Source of the DNA: Rhizobium sp. Q54
Lineage (GTDB): Bacteria; Pseudomonadota; Alphaproteobacteria; Micropepsales; Micropepsaceae
NCBI GenBank assembly: GCA_945882615.1
Contig: CAMCWK010000015.1
Coordinates: 1 to 64,000 of the forward strand
DNA: 64,000 bases
Direction of reading: 5' to 3'
The notes under the pieces are model-generated. The model did no database searches. It worked only from the letters and a program-made list of their open reading frames with translations, and was not told the origin of the DNA. The translations under genes were made by a program, and so were the position numbers. Positions within the stretch are counted from its first letter, which is position 1. Every line of letters begins with the position of its first letter. Positions 39,807 through 49,525 of this stretch are shown here, piece by piece.

Positions 39807-40580
39807 ATGTTCTTCTGGCTTTCCAAGCTCGTCTGGATCGTGATCACGCCCAGCAGCCTGTTGCTGCTGCTGGCGGCGGCCGCGCTTGTGTGCCTGCTGT
39901 TGCGTTGGCGTCTCGCTGCGCGGTCGCTGGGGCTGGCGGCGTGCGTGCTATTCTTTTTGATCGGTATCTTGCCGTTTCAGGATGTGCTGCTGCGGGCCCT
40001 GGAGAACCAGTATCCGCGCGCGGGCTGGCCCGCCCGGGTAGACGGTGTGCTGATCCTCAGTGGTGGACTGGACTGGAAAGTCCTGCAGTCGCGCGGCGTG
40101 CCTGCTATGGAATTGAGCAGGGGCCGAGTGGTGGGTGGCTTTGAAGTGGCACGCCGTTATCCCGGCGCCAAGGTGATCTTTGCCGGCGGTTCAGGCGCGT
40201 TGGGCGGCGCCGCGATGTCGGAGGCGGAAGGCACACGTTACATCTTCGCCCAAATGGGGCTTGATGAAAAACGCCTGATCCTGGAGCAGCGCTCGCGCAA
40301 CACTTACGAAAACATCCTGTTCGCTCGTGACTTCGCCAAGCCAAAGGCTGGCGAAGTCTGGCTGTTGGCGACGACCGCCAGCCATATGCCTCGCGCCATG
40401 GGGGTGGCGCGCAAGCTGGGTTGGGCGATGCAGCCTTGGCCTACCGACTATGTTACCACGCCTACCGGCATAAACGGTTTCTTTGAATATGCGAGGAACC
40501 TGGATCGTATGGACCTGGCAATGCGTGAATGGCTGGGACTAGTTGCATACGCGTTTACCGGCCGCTCAGCCCGTTCTTAA
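39807..40580 (+). CDS. YdcF/ElyC (DUF218) family protein
   Basis: Two N-term TMs; VDGVLILSGGLDW...VIFAGGSGALGG...ILEQRSRNTYENILFARDF...VWLLATTASHMPRAMGVARKLGW. Confidence 0.9.
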   Translation: MFFWLSKLVWIVITPSSLLLLLAAAALVCLLLRWRLAARSLGLAACVLFFLIGILPFQDVLLRALENQYPRAGWPARVDGVLILSGGLDWKVLQSRGVPAMELSRGRVVGGFEVARRYPGAKVIFAGGSGALGGAAMSEAEGTRYIFAQMGLDEKRLILEQRSRNTYENILFARDFAKPKAGEVWLLATTASHMPRAMGVARKLGWAMQPWPTDYVTTPTGINGFFEYARNLDRMDLAMREWLGLVAYAFTGRSARS

Positions 40581-42647
40581 ATACCGCACCGCTTCATCGC
40601 GTCCGAACAGATAGAGCAGGGTGCGCAGCGCTTCGCCGCGCGGCGATTTGAGGTCGGGATCGCGGGCGATAATCAGCCGGGCATCGTCATGCGCCACGGC
40701 CAACAGATCGGCATGGGCCACCGGATCAGCCATGCGGAATTCCTCCTGCCCGCTCTGGCGCTTGCCCAGCACTTCGCCCGGCCCACGCAGCCGCAAATCC
40801 TCCTCGGCAATGACAAAGCCGTCATCGGTGTCGCGCATGGTCTTCAGCCGCGCCTTGGCGGTTTCCCCCAGCGGCTCGTGCCATAACAGGATACAGCTCG
40901 ATTTTGCGGCGCCGCGTCCCACGCGTCCGCGCAGCTGGTGCAACTGGGCGAGGCCAAAGCGTTCGGCATGTTCCACCACCATGATGGTGGCCTCCGGCAC
41001 GTCCACGCCGACCTCGATCACCGTGGTGGCGACCAGAAGCTGGGTTTCGCCCGCCTTGAAGGCGGCCATGGCGGCATCGCGCTCCGCTGCCTTCATCTTG
41101 CCGTGCATCACACCAACATTCAGCCCCAGCGCCTGGCGCAGCATCACGGCGCGGTCTTCCGCTGCGGCCAGGTCGATTTTTTCGGATTCCTCCACCAGCG
41201 GGCACACCCAATAGGCGCGCGCGCCGCGGTCCAGCGCGGTGCGCAGATGGGTTATCAGATCGTCCATGCGGGCCGCCCCCATCACCCGTGTTTCCACCGG
41301 CTTGCGCCCCGGCGGTCGGCCGGTGATCTTGGAAACATCCATGTCGCCATAGGCGGTCAGCGCCAGGGTGCGCGGAATTGGTGTGGCGGTCATCACCAGC
41401 ACATCAGCTGGTTTGCCCTTGGATTGCAGCTGCATGCGCTGGTGCACGCCGAAGCGGTGCTGTTCGTCCACCACCGCCAAGCCCAGGTCCTTGAAAGCAA
41501 CGTCTTCCGAAAACAGCGCATGGGTGCCGATCAATATGTCGATTTCGCCCGCTGCCAGCTTCGCCAATGTGGCGTCCCGCCCGGCGCCCTTCTCCCGTCC
41601 CGTCAGGCAGCCAAGCCGCACGTCCGCCGCCCGCGCATAAGGCTCCAGCGACGCCAGATGCTGGCGCACCAGCAGCTCGGTGGGCGCCATCAACGCCGCC
41701 TGCAATCCGGCTTCGACCGCGCCCAGCATGGCCAGCAGCGCCACGATGGTCTTTCCCGAGCCGACATCGCCCTGCAGCAGCCGCAACATGCGCTTTTCGC
41801 TAGCCATGTCTTTTTCGATTTCCGCCAGCGCTTCCAGTTGCGGATCTGTGAGGGCGAAGGGCAGGGCGGCTACCGCCAGCGCCTTCAACTTTCCGGTGCT
41901 GAAGACCGGGCGCCCCTTGTTGCCGCGCAGGGATGCACGGATCAGCAACAGAGCCAGCTGGTTGGCGAGCAATTCGTCATAGGCCAGCCGCTGGCGCGCC
42001 GCGGTGGTGGGCGCGAGGTCGCTTTCGTGCGCCGGGGCGTGCGCGGTTTCGAGTGCGGCGCGGAAGGCCTCCCATTTGCGCTGCTTCAAAAAGGCCGCGT
42101 CCTGCCATTCGGGCATCTGCGGGACTTTCTCCAGCGCGCCGCGCACCGCCTTGGCCATCGGCCGCGCCGTCAAACCTTCGGTCAGGCCATAGACCGGTTC
42201 GTGCAGCGGGAACGACGCGATCTCTTCCGGCGCCACGACATAATCGGGATGTGCCATCTGCAGCCGGTCCTTGAACTTCTCGATCCGGCCTGACAGCACG
42301 CGCCGCTGGCCGACCGGCAACAACGCGGCCAGATAGTCGGCATGGGCGCGGAAGAACACCAGCTCCATCACCGCCGTCTCGTCCGACACCCGCACCTTAT
42401 AGGGCTGGCTTTTGATCCTCGGCGGCATGTGATCCAGCACCGTCACCTCCACCGTGGCGATACCCCCGGCTTCCGCCGCTGCCAGCTTGGGCCGATAAGA
42501 ACGGTCCACCACGCCCACGGGCAGGTCGAAGGCCAGGTCCGCCAGCTTGGGCCCGGCCACCTTGGCGATCAGTTTTTCCAGCTTGGGACCCACCCCGGAC
42601 AGGGTGCGGATATCGGCAAACAGGGGGAACAGAATCGCGGGCCGCAT
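40566..42647 (-). CDS. recG: ATP-dependent DNA helicase RecG
   Basis: LLQGDVGSGKTIVALLAM; VVDEQHRFGVHQRMQL; MTATPIPRTLALTAYGDMDVSKITGRPPGRKPVETRV. Confidence 0.97.
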   Translation of the reverse strand: MRPAILFPLFADIRTLSGVGPKLEKLIAKVAGPKLADLAFDLPVGVVDRSYRPKLAAAEAGGIATVEVTVLDHMPPRIKSQPYKVRVSDETAVMELVFFRAHADYLAALLPVGQRRVLSGRIEKFKDRLQMAHPDYVVAPEEIASFPLHEPVYGLTEGLTARPMAKAVRGALEKVPQMPEWQDAAFLKQRKWEAFRAALETAHAPAHESDLAPTTAARQRLAYDELLANQLALLLIRASLRGNKGRPVFSTGKLKALAVAALPFALTDPQLEALAEIEKDMASEKRMLRLLQGDVGSGKTIVALLAMLGAVEAGLQAALMAPTELLVRQHLASLEPYARAADVRLGCLTGREKGAGRDATLAKLAAGEIDILIGTHALFSEDVAFKDLGLAVVDEQHRFGVHQRMQLQSKGKPADVLVMTATPIPRTLALTAYGDMDVSKITGRPPGRKPVETRVMGAARMDDLITHLRTALDRGARAYWVCPLVEESEKIDLAAAEDRAVMLRQALGLNVGVMHGKMKAAERDAAMAAFKAGETQLLVATTVIEVGVDVPEATIMVVEHAERFGLAQLHQLRGRVGRGAAKSSCILLWHEPLGETAKARLKTMRDTDDGFVIAEEDLRLRGPGEVLGKRQSGQEEFRMADPVAHADLLAVAHDDARLIIARDPDLKSPRGEALRTLLYLFGRDEAVRYLRTG

Positions 42648-42710
42648 GACGGGAAGGATAATAGGGGGATGCGGTTGTTCTGAAAGCGCCCACTGGCTAT
42701 ATCCCGCCCC

Positions 42711-43007
42711 ATGGATGACGTGGAACAGGGTGGCTCTTCGGAGAACCGCCGGAAACGGCTTTTGTTTCGGGCCCAGCGGCGCGGCTTCAAGGAGGTCGAT
42801 CTGATCTTCGGCGCCTATGCGGAACGCTATTTGAACCGTCTCGATACTGCCGGCCTCGACCAGTTTGAGGCCCTGCTCACCGCCCCTGACCAGGATGTCT
42901 ATGCCTGGCTGCGGGGCGCGACGCCGGTGCCGCCTGACTATGACAATCCCGTGTTCGCGGGCCTGAAGGCGGTATGCGAACAGAAGAATCCGCGCTGGGG
43001 ATCATAA
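42711..43007 (+). CDS. sdhE: FAD assembly factor SdhE family
   Basis: RRKRLLFRAQRRGFKEVDLIFGAYAERYLNRLDTAGLDQFEALLTAPDQDVYAWLRG. Confidence 0.9.
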   Translation: MDDVEQGGSSENRRKRLLFRAQRRGFKEVDLIFGAYAERYLNRLDTAGLDQFEALLTAPDQDVYAWLRGATPVPPDYDNPVFAGLKAVCEQKNPRWGS

Positions 43008-46000
43008 GTGGACCGGCTGGATTATATCGCCAAGCAACAAGGCCGCCTCACGGTTTCGGGTGCGCCGCAGGGCTATGACGCCTATGTCGCGGCGGAATCC
43101 GCAAAGCGGCGTGGCGGGCCGGTGCTGTTCGTGGCGCAGGACGATCTTCAAGCCGATGCGCTGGCCCGGGGCATCGGCTTCTTCGCGCCGCCCATGACCG
43201 TGCTGGATTTTCCCGCCTGGGATTGTCTGCCTTATGACCGGGTTTCACCCAAGCCGGACATTGAAAGCCGCCGCCTCGCCACCCTGGCGACGCTGGCGCG
43301 CAAGCCCGATCAAGCCTGCGTCATCGTCACCACCGTCAATGCGCTGCTGCAGCGTGTGCCGCCAAAGGACGCCATTCAGGGCGCCAGCTTCGCGGCCAGG
43401 AACGGCGCCGAGGTCGACCGCGAGGCGCTGGTCGCGTTCCTGTCGGGCAATGGCTATGTGCGTGCCGGCACGGTGCGCGAGCCGGGCGACTTCGCCTTGC
43501 GCGGCGGCATTGTTGATTTGTGGCCACCGGGCGAGGAACAGCCGCTGCGGCTGGATTTCTTTGGCTCGACCCTGGACGCGATCCGGCGGTTCGATGCGGA
43601 AACCCAACTGTCGGACAAGACGGCGGTAGCCGAGGTGGCATTGCTGCCCGCCAGCGAAGCGCCGCTCAATGCCGCTGCCATCAGCCGCTTCCGCACCGGC
43701 TATGTCGCCGCCTTCGGCGCGGCGGGCGACGACCCGCTGTATGAATCGGTCAGCGCCGGCCGCAAGACCCAGGGCATGGAACACTGGCTGCCGCTGTTCT
43801 ACGACCATCTCGATACGCTGTTCGACTATCTGCCGCGCTGTCTGGTGCTGCTGGGGCATCAGACCGAAGAATCCAAGGCGGCGCGGCTGGAACTGGTGCG
43901 CGACTATTACGAAACCCGCGAGCAGTTCCGCCAGAGCAAGGACGATAAGAACGCCATCAAGGGCCCGCCTTACAAACCGCTGAAGCCCGAAACGCTGTAT
44001 CTGTCCGACAGCGACTGGAAAGCGGCGCTATCGAAAAACATCGTGCGTGACCTGACGCCGTTCCAGGCGCCGGAATCCACCAGCAGCGTCGATGCCGGCG
44101 GCAGGCAGGGCCGCGATTTCGCGCCCGAGCGCCAAGGCGGCAATCTGAACGTCTTTCAGGCCGCCGCCGATCACCTGAAGACGCAACAGGCCGCCGGCAA
44201 GCGCGTGCTGGTGGCAAGCTGGACCGACGGGTCCGCCGAGCGCATGGGCGGGGTGATGTCCGATCACGGCGTCACGCCCATTCGCAAGGTGGACAATTGG
44301 CCCGAGGCGCTGAAACTGGATGCCGGCGCCTTCGCCATCGCATGCCTTGGCATCGAGCGCGGCTTTGAAGCGCCGGGCTTTGTCATCCTCAGCGAACAGG
44401 ATGTGCTGGGCGACCGTATGGTGCGCGCGCAGAACCGCGCCCGCCGGGCGCAGAATTTTATCGCCGAGGCTTCGTCGCTGACGCCGGGCGATCTGGTCAC
44501 CCATATCGAACATGGCGTGGGGCGGTATCTGGGCCTCAAAGCCATCGACGCGCTGGGCGCGCCACATGACTGCCTGGAATTGCAATATGACGGCGGCAAG
44601 CTGTTCCTCCCCGTCGAGAATGTCGAGCTGCTGACCCGTTACGGCTCGGACGAAGGCGCGCAACTCGACCGGTTGGGCGGCGCGGGCTGGCAGCTGCGCA
44701 AGGCCAAAATGAAGGAGCGGGTGCGCGCCATCGCCGCCGAGCTGATCAAGATTGCCGCCGCCCGCCAGCTCAAGTCCCTGCCGCCGGTGGAGCCCCCCAC
44801 CGGCCTCTATGACGAATTCGCGGCGCGTTTTCCCTATCAGGAAACCGAGGACCAGGAACGCGCCATTGGCGAAGTCGTGGCCGATCTGGCGGCGGGCCGC
44901 CCGATGGACCGGCTGGTGTGCGGCGATGTCGGCTTCGGCAAAACCGAAGTGGCCATGCGCGCCGCCTTTGTCGCCGCCATGGCGGGCGAGCAGGTGGCGG
45001 TGGTGGTGCCCACGACCCTGCTGGCGCGCCAGCATTATCGCAGTTTCGCCGAACGCTTTGCCGGCTTTCCGCTCAAGATTCGCCAGCTTTCGCGTTTCGT
45101 CACTGCCAAGGACGCGGCGGAAACCAAGGCCGCGCTGGCGGAAGGTGAGGTCGACATCGTGGTCGGTACCCATGCCCTCCTGGCCGAAAGCATCAAGTTC
45201 AAGCGCCTGAGCCTGGTGATCGTGGATGAGGAGCAGCATTTCGGCGTGGTGCACAAGGAACGGCTGAAGAACATGAAGGCCGACGTCCATGTCCTGACCC
45301 TGACCGCCACGCCCATTCCGCGCACCTTGCAGCTGGCACTGTCGGGCGTGCGCGATCTGTCGCTGATCACCACCCCGCCGATCGACCGGCTGGCGGTGCG
45401 CACCTTTGTGACGCCTTTCGATCCCTTGGTGGTGCGCGAAGCGCTGTTGCGCGAGCATTATCGCGGCGGCCAGTCCTTCTTTGTCGCGCCCCGCATCGCT
45501 GACCTGCGCGAGGCCGAGATTTTCCTGAAGGAAGTTGTGCCGGAAGTGAAATCGGCCATCGCCCACGGCCAGATGTCGCCCACGGTGCTGGAAGAGGTGA
45601 TGACCGCTTTCTATGAGCGCAAGGTCGATGTGCTGGTCTCCACCAATATTGTGGAATCGGGCCTGGATATTCCCACCGCCAACACGCTGATTGTGCAGCG
45701 CGCCGACATGTTCGGCTTGTCGCAGCTCTATCAGCTGCGTGGCCGCATCGGCCGCTCCAAGCAGCGCGCCTATGCCTATCTGACGACGCCCGCCGAAAAG
45801 AAGTTGACCGAAACCGCCACCCGGCGGCTGGAAGTATTGCAGTCGCTCGACCAGTTGGGCGCGGGCTTCTCAGTCGCCAGCCACGACATGGATATCCGCG
45901 GCGCTGGTAATTTGCTCGGTGAAGAACAGTCCGGCCATGTCCGCGAAGTCGGCATTGAGCTGTACCAGGAGATGCTGGAAGAGGCGGTGTCCGGCCTGAA

Positions 46001-46484
46001 GGAAGGCGGCGATGCTGAGGTCACGGACCAGTGGTCGCCCACCATCAATGTGGGTGCCTCGGTGCTGATCCCGGAATCCTATGTTGCCGATCTCAATGTC
46101 CGCATGTCGCTCTATCGCCGGTTGGCGGGGATTGAGACCCGCGAAGACATAGACCGCTTCGCCGCCGAGCTGATCGACCGCTTCGGGGCACTGCCGAGCG
46201 AAGTCCAGCATCTGCTGGAAATCGTCACCATCAAGCAGCTCGCCAAGGCCGCCGGGGTGGAGAAGATTGATGCGGGTCCCAAGGGCGGCACCGTTGCCTT
46301 CCGGGGCAATGCCTTCGCCAATCCCGGCAAGCTGATCGGCTTCATCAACCAGCATAGCGGCACCATGAAAGTGCGGCCCGACCAGAAGATCGTGGTCGTG
46401 CGCGACTGGCCGACGCCGGAGGACCGCCTCAAGGGCGCCAAGGCGCTGCTGGGGCAATTGGCCAAGCTGGCGCAAGTCCCATGA
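43008..46484 (+). CDS. mfd: Transcription-repair coupling factor
   Basis: 1158 aa; LVCGDVGFGKTEVAMRAAFVA; VDEEQHFGVVHKERLK; LTATPIPRTLQLALSGVRDLSLI; GTG start abuts the sdhE stop. Confidence 0.97.
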   Translation: MDRLDYIAKQQGRLTVSGAPQGYDAYVAAESAKRRGGPVLFVAQDDLQADALARGIGFFAPPMTVLDFPAWDCLPYDRVSPKPDIESRRLATLATLARKPDQACVIVTTVNALLQRVPPKDAIQGASFAARNGAEVDREALVAFLSGNGYVRAGTVREPGDFALRGGIVDLWPPGEEQPLRLDFFGSTLDAIRRFDAETQLSDKTAVAEVALLPASEAPLNAAAISRFRTGYVAAFGAAGDDPLYESVSAGRKTQGMEHWLPLFYDHLDTLFDYLPRCLVLLGHQTEESKAARLELVRDYYETREQFRQSKDDKNAIKGPPYKPLKPETLYLSDSDWKAALSKNIVRDLTPFQAPESTSSVDAGGRQGRDFAPERQGGNLNVFQAAADHLKTQQAAGKRVLVASWTDGSAERMGGVMSDHGVTPIRKVDNWPEALKLDAGAFAIACLGIERGFEAPGFVILSEQDVLGDRMVRAQNRARRAQNFIAEASSLTPGDLVTHIEHGVGRYLGLKAIDALGAPHDCLELQYDGGKLFLPVENVELLTRYGSDEGAQLDRLGGAGWQLRKAKMKERVRAIAAELIKIAAARQLKSLPPVEPPTGLYDEFAARFPYQETEDQERAIGEVVADLAAGRPMDRLVCGDVGFGKTEVAMRAAFVAAMAGEQVAVVVPTTLLARQHYRSFAERFAGFPLKIRQLSRFVTAKDAAETKAALAEGEVDIVVGTHALLAESIKFKRLSLVIVDEEQHFGVVHKERLKNMKADVHVLTLTATPIPRTLQLALSGVRDLSLITTPPIDRLAVRTFVTPFDPLVVREALLREHYRGGQSFFVAPRIADLREAEIFLKEVVPEVKSAIAHGQMSPTVLEEVMTAFYERKVDVLVSTNIVESGLDIPTANTLIVQRADMFGLSQLYQLRGRIGRSKQRAYAYLTTPAEKKLTETATRRLEVLQSLDQLGAGFSVASHDMDIRGAGNLLGEEQSGHVREVGIELYQEMLEEAVSGLKEGGDAEVTDQWSPTINVGASVLIPESYVADLNVRMSLYRRLAGIETREDIDRFAAELIDRFGALPSEVQHLLEIVTIKQLAKAAGVEKIDAGPKGGTVAFRGNAFANPGKLIGFINQHSGTMKVRPDQKIVVVRDWPTPEDRLKGAKALLGQLAKLAQVP

Positions 46485-46789
46485 AGCCTTATGCCGCGAC
46501 GCAAGGCGGGGTGCGGCTCGCGTTGCGCCTGACCCCGCGTGCCTCACGCAACGGTGTCGACGGAATCGCCGATGATGCGGAGGGGCGGCCCGTGCTCCGG
46601 CTGCGGCTGGTCGCGCCGCCTGTCGAAGGCGCGGCGAACAAGGCGCTGATCGCGTTTCTGGCAAAGACGCTGTCTCTGCGCAAAACGGACATCACGATCC
46701 GCTCCGGCGAAACCAGCCGCGTGAAGATTCTGCATCTGGCGGGCGACAGTGCCGCGATTCTGCATAAGCTGGACAATTGGCTCGCCTAG
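46481..46789 (+). CDS. DUF167/YggU family protein
   Basis: LRLTPRASRNGVDGI...LRLRLVAPPVEGAANKALIAFLAKTL...SGETSRVKILHLAG. Confidence 0.9.
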   Translation: MKPYAATQGGVRLALRLTPRASRNGVDGIADDAEGRPVLRLRLVAPPVEGAANKALIAFLAKTLSLRKTDITIRSGETSRVKILHLAGDSAAILHKLDNWLA

Positions 46790-46868
46790 CGTAGAGTTGT
46801 GGACGCTGCCGGCCGGATCGTAACGCCTCACTCGCGCGTTATGTCCTTGATAATCCTGCAACAGGACC

Positions 46869-47570
46869 ATGATGTCCTTCTCTTCCCCTCTTGACTGGTA
46901 CTGGGTCATCGCGCCGCTGGCGGTTGCGGTGCTGGCTGCGCTGTTGATATTGCGCGGGCTTTTCCATCTGGCGCGGGCACACTTTGGCGCGGCCGGGCTT
47001 CAGGGCGTCAGCGGTCTGGTGCTGGGACTGGGCGCCTTGTGCCTGGGGCTGGTCGTGCTCAACACCCAGACCTATGCCCGTCTGTCCGCGGAACGTCCTG
47101 TCGCCGAAGTGACGGTGGCGGCGTTGCATCCGGCAGTGCAGATGTACCGCGTCACGGTCCGGCGGCTGGACGGCACCGGCATCACAACACAGTGCCGGAT
47201 TCAGGGCGATGAATGGCTGATGAGCGCCGCGGTGCAGAAGTGGCGGCCCTGGGCGAATATATTGGGGCTGGATTCGACTTACAGGCTGGATCAGCTCGCC
47301 AACAAATATTTCTCCGCCGCGCGTGGCAATGGCCGCGCCATCACCGCCTGCGATCTCACCGGCCCGCCCCCAGCGGGGAGGGCATTCATGCCGCGCGGAC
47401 TGTCAACCTGGTTGATGAACAGCGCGCAAGCCGAGCAGCGCCGCTTTGGTTCGGCGATCTATATGCCGTTGACGGACGGCGCGATCTATCGCGTGATCAT
47501 GACGCAATCGGGTCTCAATGCGGACGCTGTAAACCCCATCGCCCGCGCTGCCGTGGCGCGCCGCCTTTAA
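46869..47570 (+). CDS. Hypothetical membrane protein (two N-terminal TMs)
   Basis: Continuous ORF, hydrophobic N-terminus, normal codon bias. Confidence 0.65.
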   Translation: MMSFSSPLDWYWVIAPLAVAVLAALLILRGLFHLARAHFGAAGLQGVSGLVLGLGALCLGLVVLNTQTYARLSAERPVAEVTVAALHPAVQMYRVTVRRLDGTGITTQCRIQGDEWLMSAAVQKWRPWANILGLDSTYRLDQLANKYFSAARGNGRAITACDLTGPPPAGRAFMPRGLSTWLMNSAQAEQRRFGSAIYMPLTDGAIYRVIMTQSGLNADAVNPIARAAVARRL

Positions 47571-47688
47571 CCCGCTAACGGCGAAAATCCCCCGAATACC
47601 TTGAAAATACAGACCCACGGCGCCGCGAACCTAGGATTTTATTAAGACTCCCGCGCCAGAATGACCGCATCGAATTCGGAGAATAAAG

Positions 47689-47937
47689 ATGCGTGCAATT
47701 TTTGCTGCGGCCCTGGCCGCCTCGATGATGATGTCCAGCGCCATTGCGGCGGAAGCCCCGAGCATGGGCCCGCTGGCCGCCGGCAAGCCCGCGGGCGTGA
47801 AGCAGGCCCAGATCGAAACCGGCGGCGTGTTGCTGGTTGTGGGTATCCTGGTTGTGGCAGGCGCCATCGCCGCTATCGCCTCGACCACCCAGGGCGACGG
47901 CAACAGCACGCCTTCCACCACCAATACCAACCCGTAA
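47689..47937 (+). CDS. YjbE-like small exported/membrane protein (orphan paralog)
   Basis: MRAIFAAALAASMMMSSAIAAEAPSMGPLAAGKPAGVKQAQIETGGVLLVVGILVVAGAIAAIASTTQGDGNSTPSTTNTNP; shares GKPAGVKxAQ and VVAGxIAxxAS with 9292-9543. Confidence 0.65.
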   Translation: MRAIFAAALAASMMMSSAIAAEAPSMGPLAAGKPAGVKQAQIETGGVLLVVGILVVAGAIAAIASTTQGDGNSTPSTTNTNP

Positions 47938-47961
47938 GACGGGCGCTGGTTTTCATTGCAG

Positions 47962-47996
47962 CGGCGCGCGGGCAACCGCGCGCCGTTTTGCGTTTC
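47962..47996 (+). terminator. Rho-independent terminator candidate after the orphan YjbE-like gene
   Basis: CGGCGCGCGG-GCAA-CCGCGCGCCG: 10-bp perfect stem, GNRA-type tetraloop, followed by TTTTGCGTTT. Confidence 0.75.
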
Positions 47997-49515
47997 AGCG
48001 CCTGGCGTTGACGCGCCGGAAATAGGCGGCCTTGGCTGGATCGACAACAGGTCGCATCCCAAGCGTGATCCCCAGCACCATCACGTCATTCTTCGCCGCG
48101 TCAAACGCCTGCCAGCGCGGCAGCTTGCCGCCATTGGGATCGCCGGTCTTGATGAAGTTCACAAAATAGGCCTGCATGGTCGCTGACACCTCGCGATCGG
48201 CATCGGTCCAGGGCCGGTCCAGCGTATGCAGCGTGTCGAACACATAAGGAAGCTCCGACGAGTGATAGCTGCCATGGGTCAGCGCCTGCGCGCCCGGCGT
48301 CACACGCTCGAAATCGAACAGATAGAGCGGCGTCTTACTGGCGCGGGTGATTGCCCACGCCACACTCCCCATCACCAGGCCGTCATGGCCGGCGGCATGC
48401 ATGGCGGCGGTGGCATCGTCGCCGGAGGGATAGAGCGCCAGCAGTTCCTTGCCATTGCTGCCCAGCTGCGTGTTGGCCCAGGTTTCGAACTCCGCGCGGC
48501 TGACAGGTTGGTTCAACAGCTTGCCGGGCGGAGTGGCGCCTTCCCCCAAATTCCAGCCCGTCAGGATCGGTATGTCATGGAGGATGGGTGCGGTGGCGGA
48601 GGGCACGACATAGCCATCGGCGGTGGGACGGAAGCTGAACGCCGTGCGATCGGCCGGGACCAGCGCGGAAGCGGGCAGGGCGCGTAGCTGCGCCAGGGTC
48701 GTTGCGCCTTTGCTGGCCCCCCATTCGGTGCCGGCCTGCTCGCGTTCGGTGCTGGTCGCCAGAGACGCGTTGGCCCGCACACCGCTGTTCAGGATGGCGG
48801 CGCGGAACAGGCCCTTGGCTTGCGGCGAGCGGAGCAGGGCGTTAATGGCGCCGGCACCCGCCGACTGGCCCATCACCGTTATCTTGGCGGGATCACCGCC
48901 GAACGTGGCGACGTTCTCGCGTAGCCAGGTCAGGGCCGCGATCACATCCATCAGCCCGTAATTGCCGGAATGCCCGGCCTCCCTGGTCAGTTCGGGATGG
49001 GTGAGGAAACCGGCGGCGGTGAGGCGGTAATTCATGGTGACCACCACGATGCCCGCCTTGGCCATGTTGGCGCCGTTATAGATCGGCGCGCCACCGCCGC
49101 CCTGGTTGAAGCCGCCGCCCGGCACGAACAGCACCACGGCCTGTTTCGCGCCCGGCTTGGCCGTGGTCCAGACATTCAGATTCAGGCAATCTTCGCTGTA
49201 AGGGCCGGTGAAATAATATTCGATGGACCAGGGCCCGCCGGGCTTGGCATTGGATTGCATGCAGGCGGGACCGAACTTGCTGGCGTCGCGTGCGCCGCTC
49301 CAGGCCGGTGGGGTGACGGGCGCCTTCCAGCGCAGATCGCCCACCGGCGCGGCGCCGAACGGCACATTCAGAAAGGCATCGGCGCCGCGCTCGCGCGTAC
49401 CGACCAGTTCGCCTTGCGCCACGCGGGCGCGTGGCTGGTCTGTGGTGCGGTCTTGCGCCGCGGCGGGCAGCGCAAGCAATGCGGCCAGTGCCGCGCCTTT
49501 GACCAGAAGTCTCAT
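47995..49515 (-). CDS. Type B carboxylesterase
   Basis: ARVAQGELVGTRERGADAFLNVPFGAAPVGDLRWKAP; EDCLNLNVWTTAKPGAKQAVVLFVPGGGFNQGGG; ITVMGQSAGAGAINALL. Confidence 0.94.
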   Translation of the reverse strand: MRLLVKGAALAALLALPAAAQDRTTDQPRARVAQGELVGTRERGADAFLNVPFGAAPVGDLRWKAPVTPPAWSGARDASKFGPACMQSNAKPGGPWSIEYYFTGPYSEDCLNLNVWTTAKPGAKQAVVLFVPGGGFNQGGGGAPIYNGANMAKAGIVVVTMNYRLTAAGFLTHPELTREAGHSGNYGLMDVIAALTWLRENVATFGGDPAKITVMGQSAGAGAINALLRSPQAKGLFRAAILNSGVRANASLATSTEREQAGTEWGASKGATTLAQLRALPASALVPADRTAFSFRPTADGYVVPSATAPILHDIPILTGWNLGEGATPPGKLLNQPVSRAEFETWANTQLGSNGKELLALYPSGDDATAAMHAAGHDGLVMGSVAWAITRASKTPLYLFDFERVTPGAQALTHGSYHSSELPYVFDTLHTLDRPWTDADREVSATMQAYFVNFIKTGDPNGGKLPRWQAFDAAKNDVMVLGITLGMRPVVDPAKAAYFRRVNARR

Positions 49516-49525
49516 GCGAACCTCT

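Noticed and set aside
40938-42293. 451-aa plus-strand ORF inside recG
   Set aside because: Antisense shadow ORF; recG helicase motifs continuous on the minus strand.
44028-45566. 512-aa minus-strand ORF inside mfd
   Set aside because: Fully antisense to a clearly recognised mfd; composition typical of a high-GC shadow frame.
40566-46484. recG / sdhE / mfd grouping as a novel repair island
   Set aside because: This adjacency is ordinary in alphaproteobacterial chromosomes; no unusual content seen.
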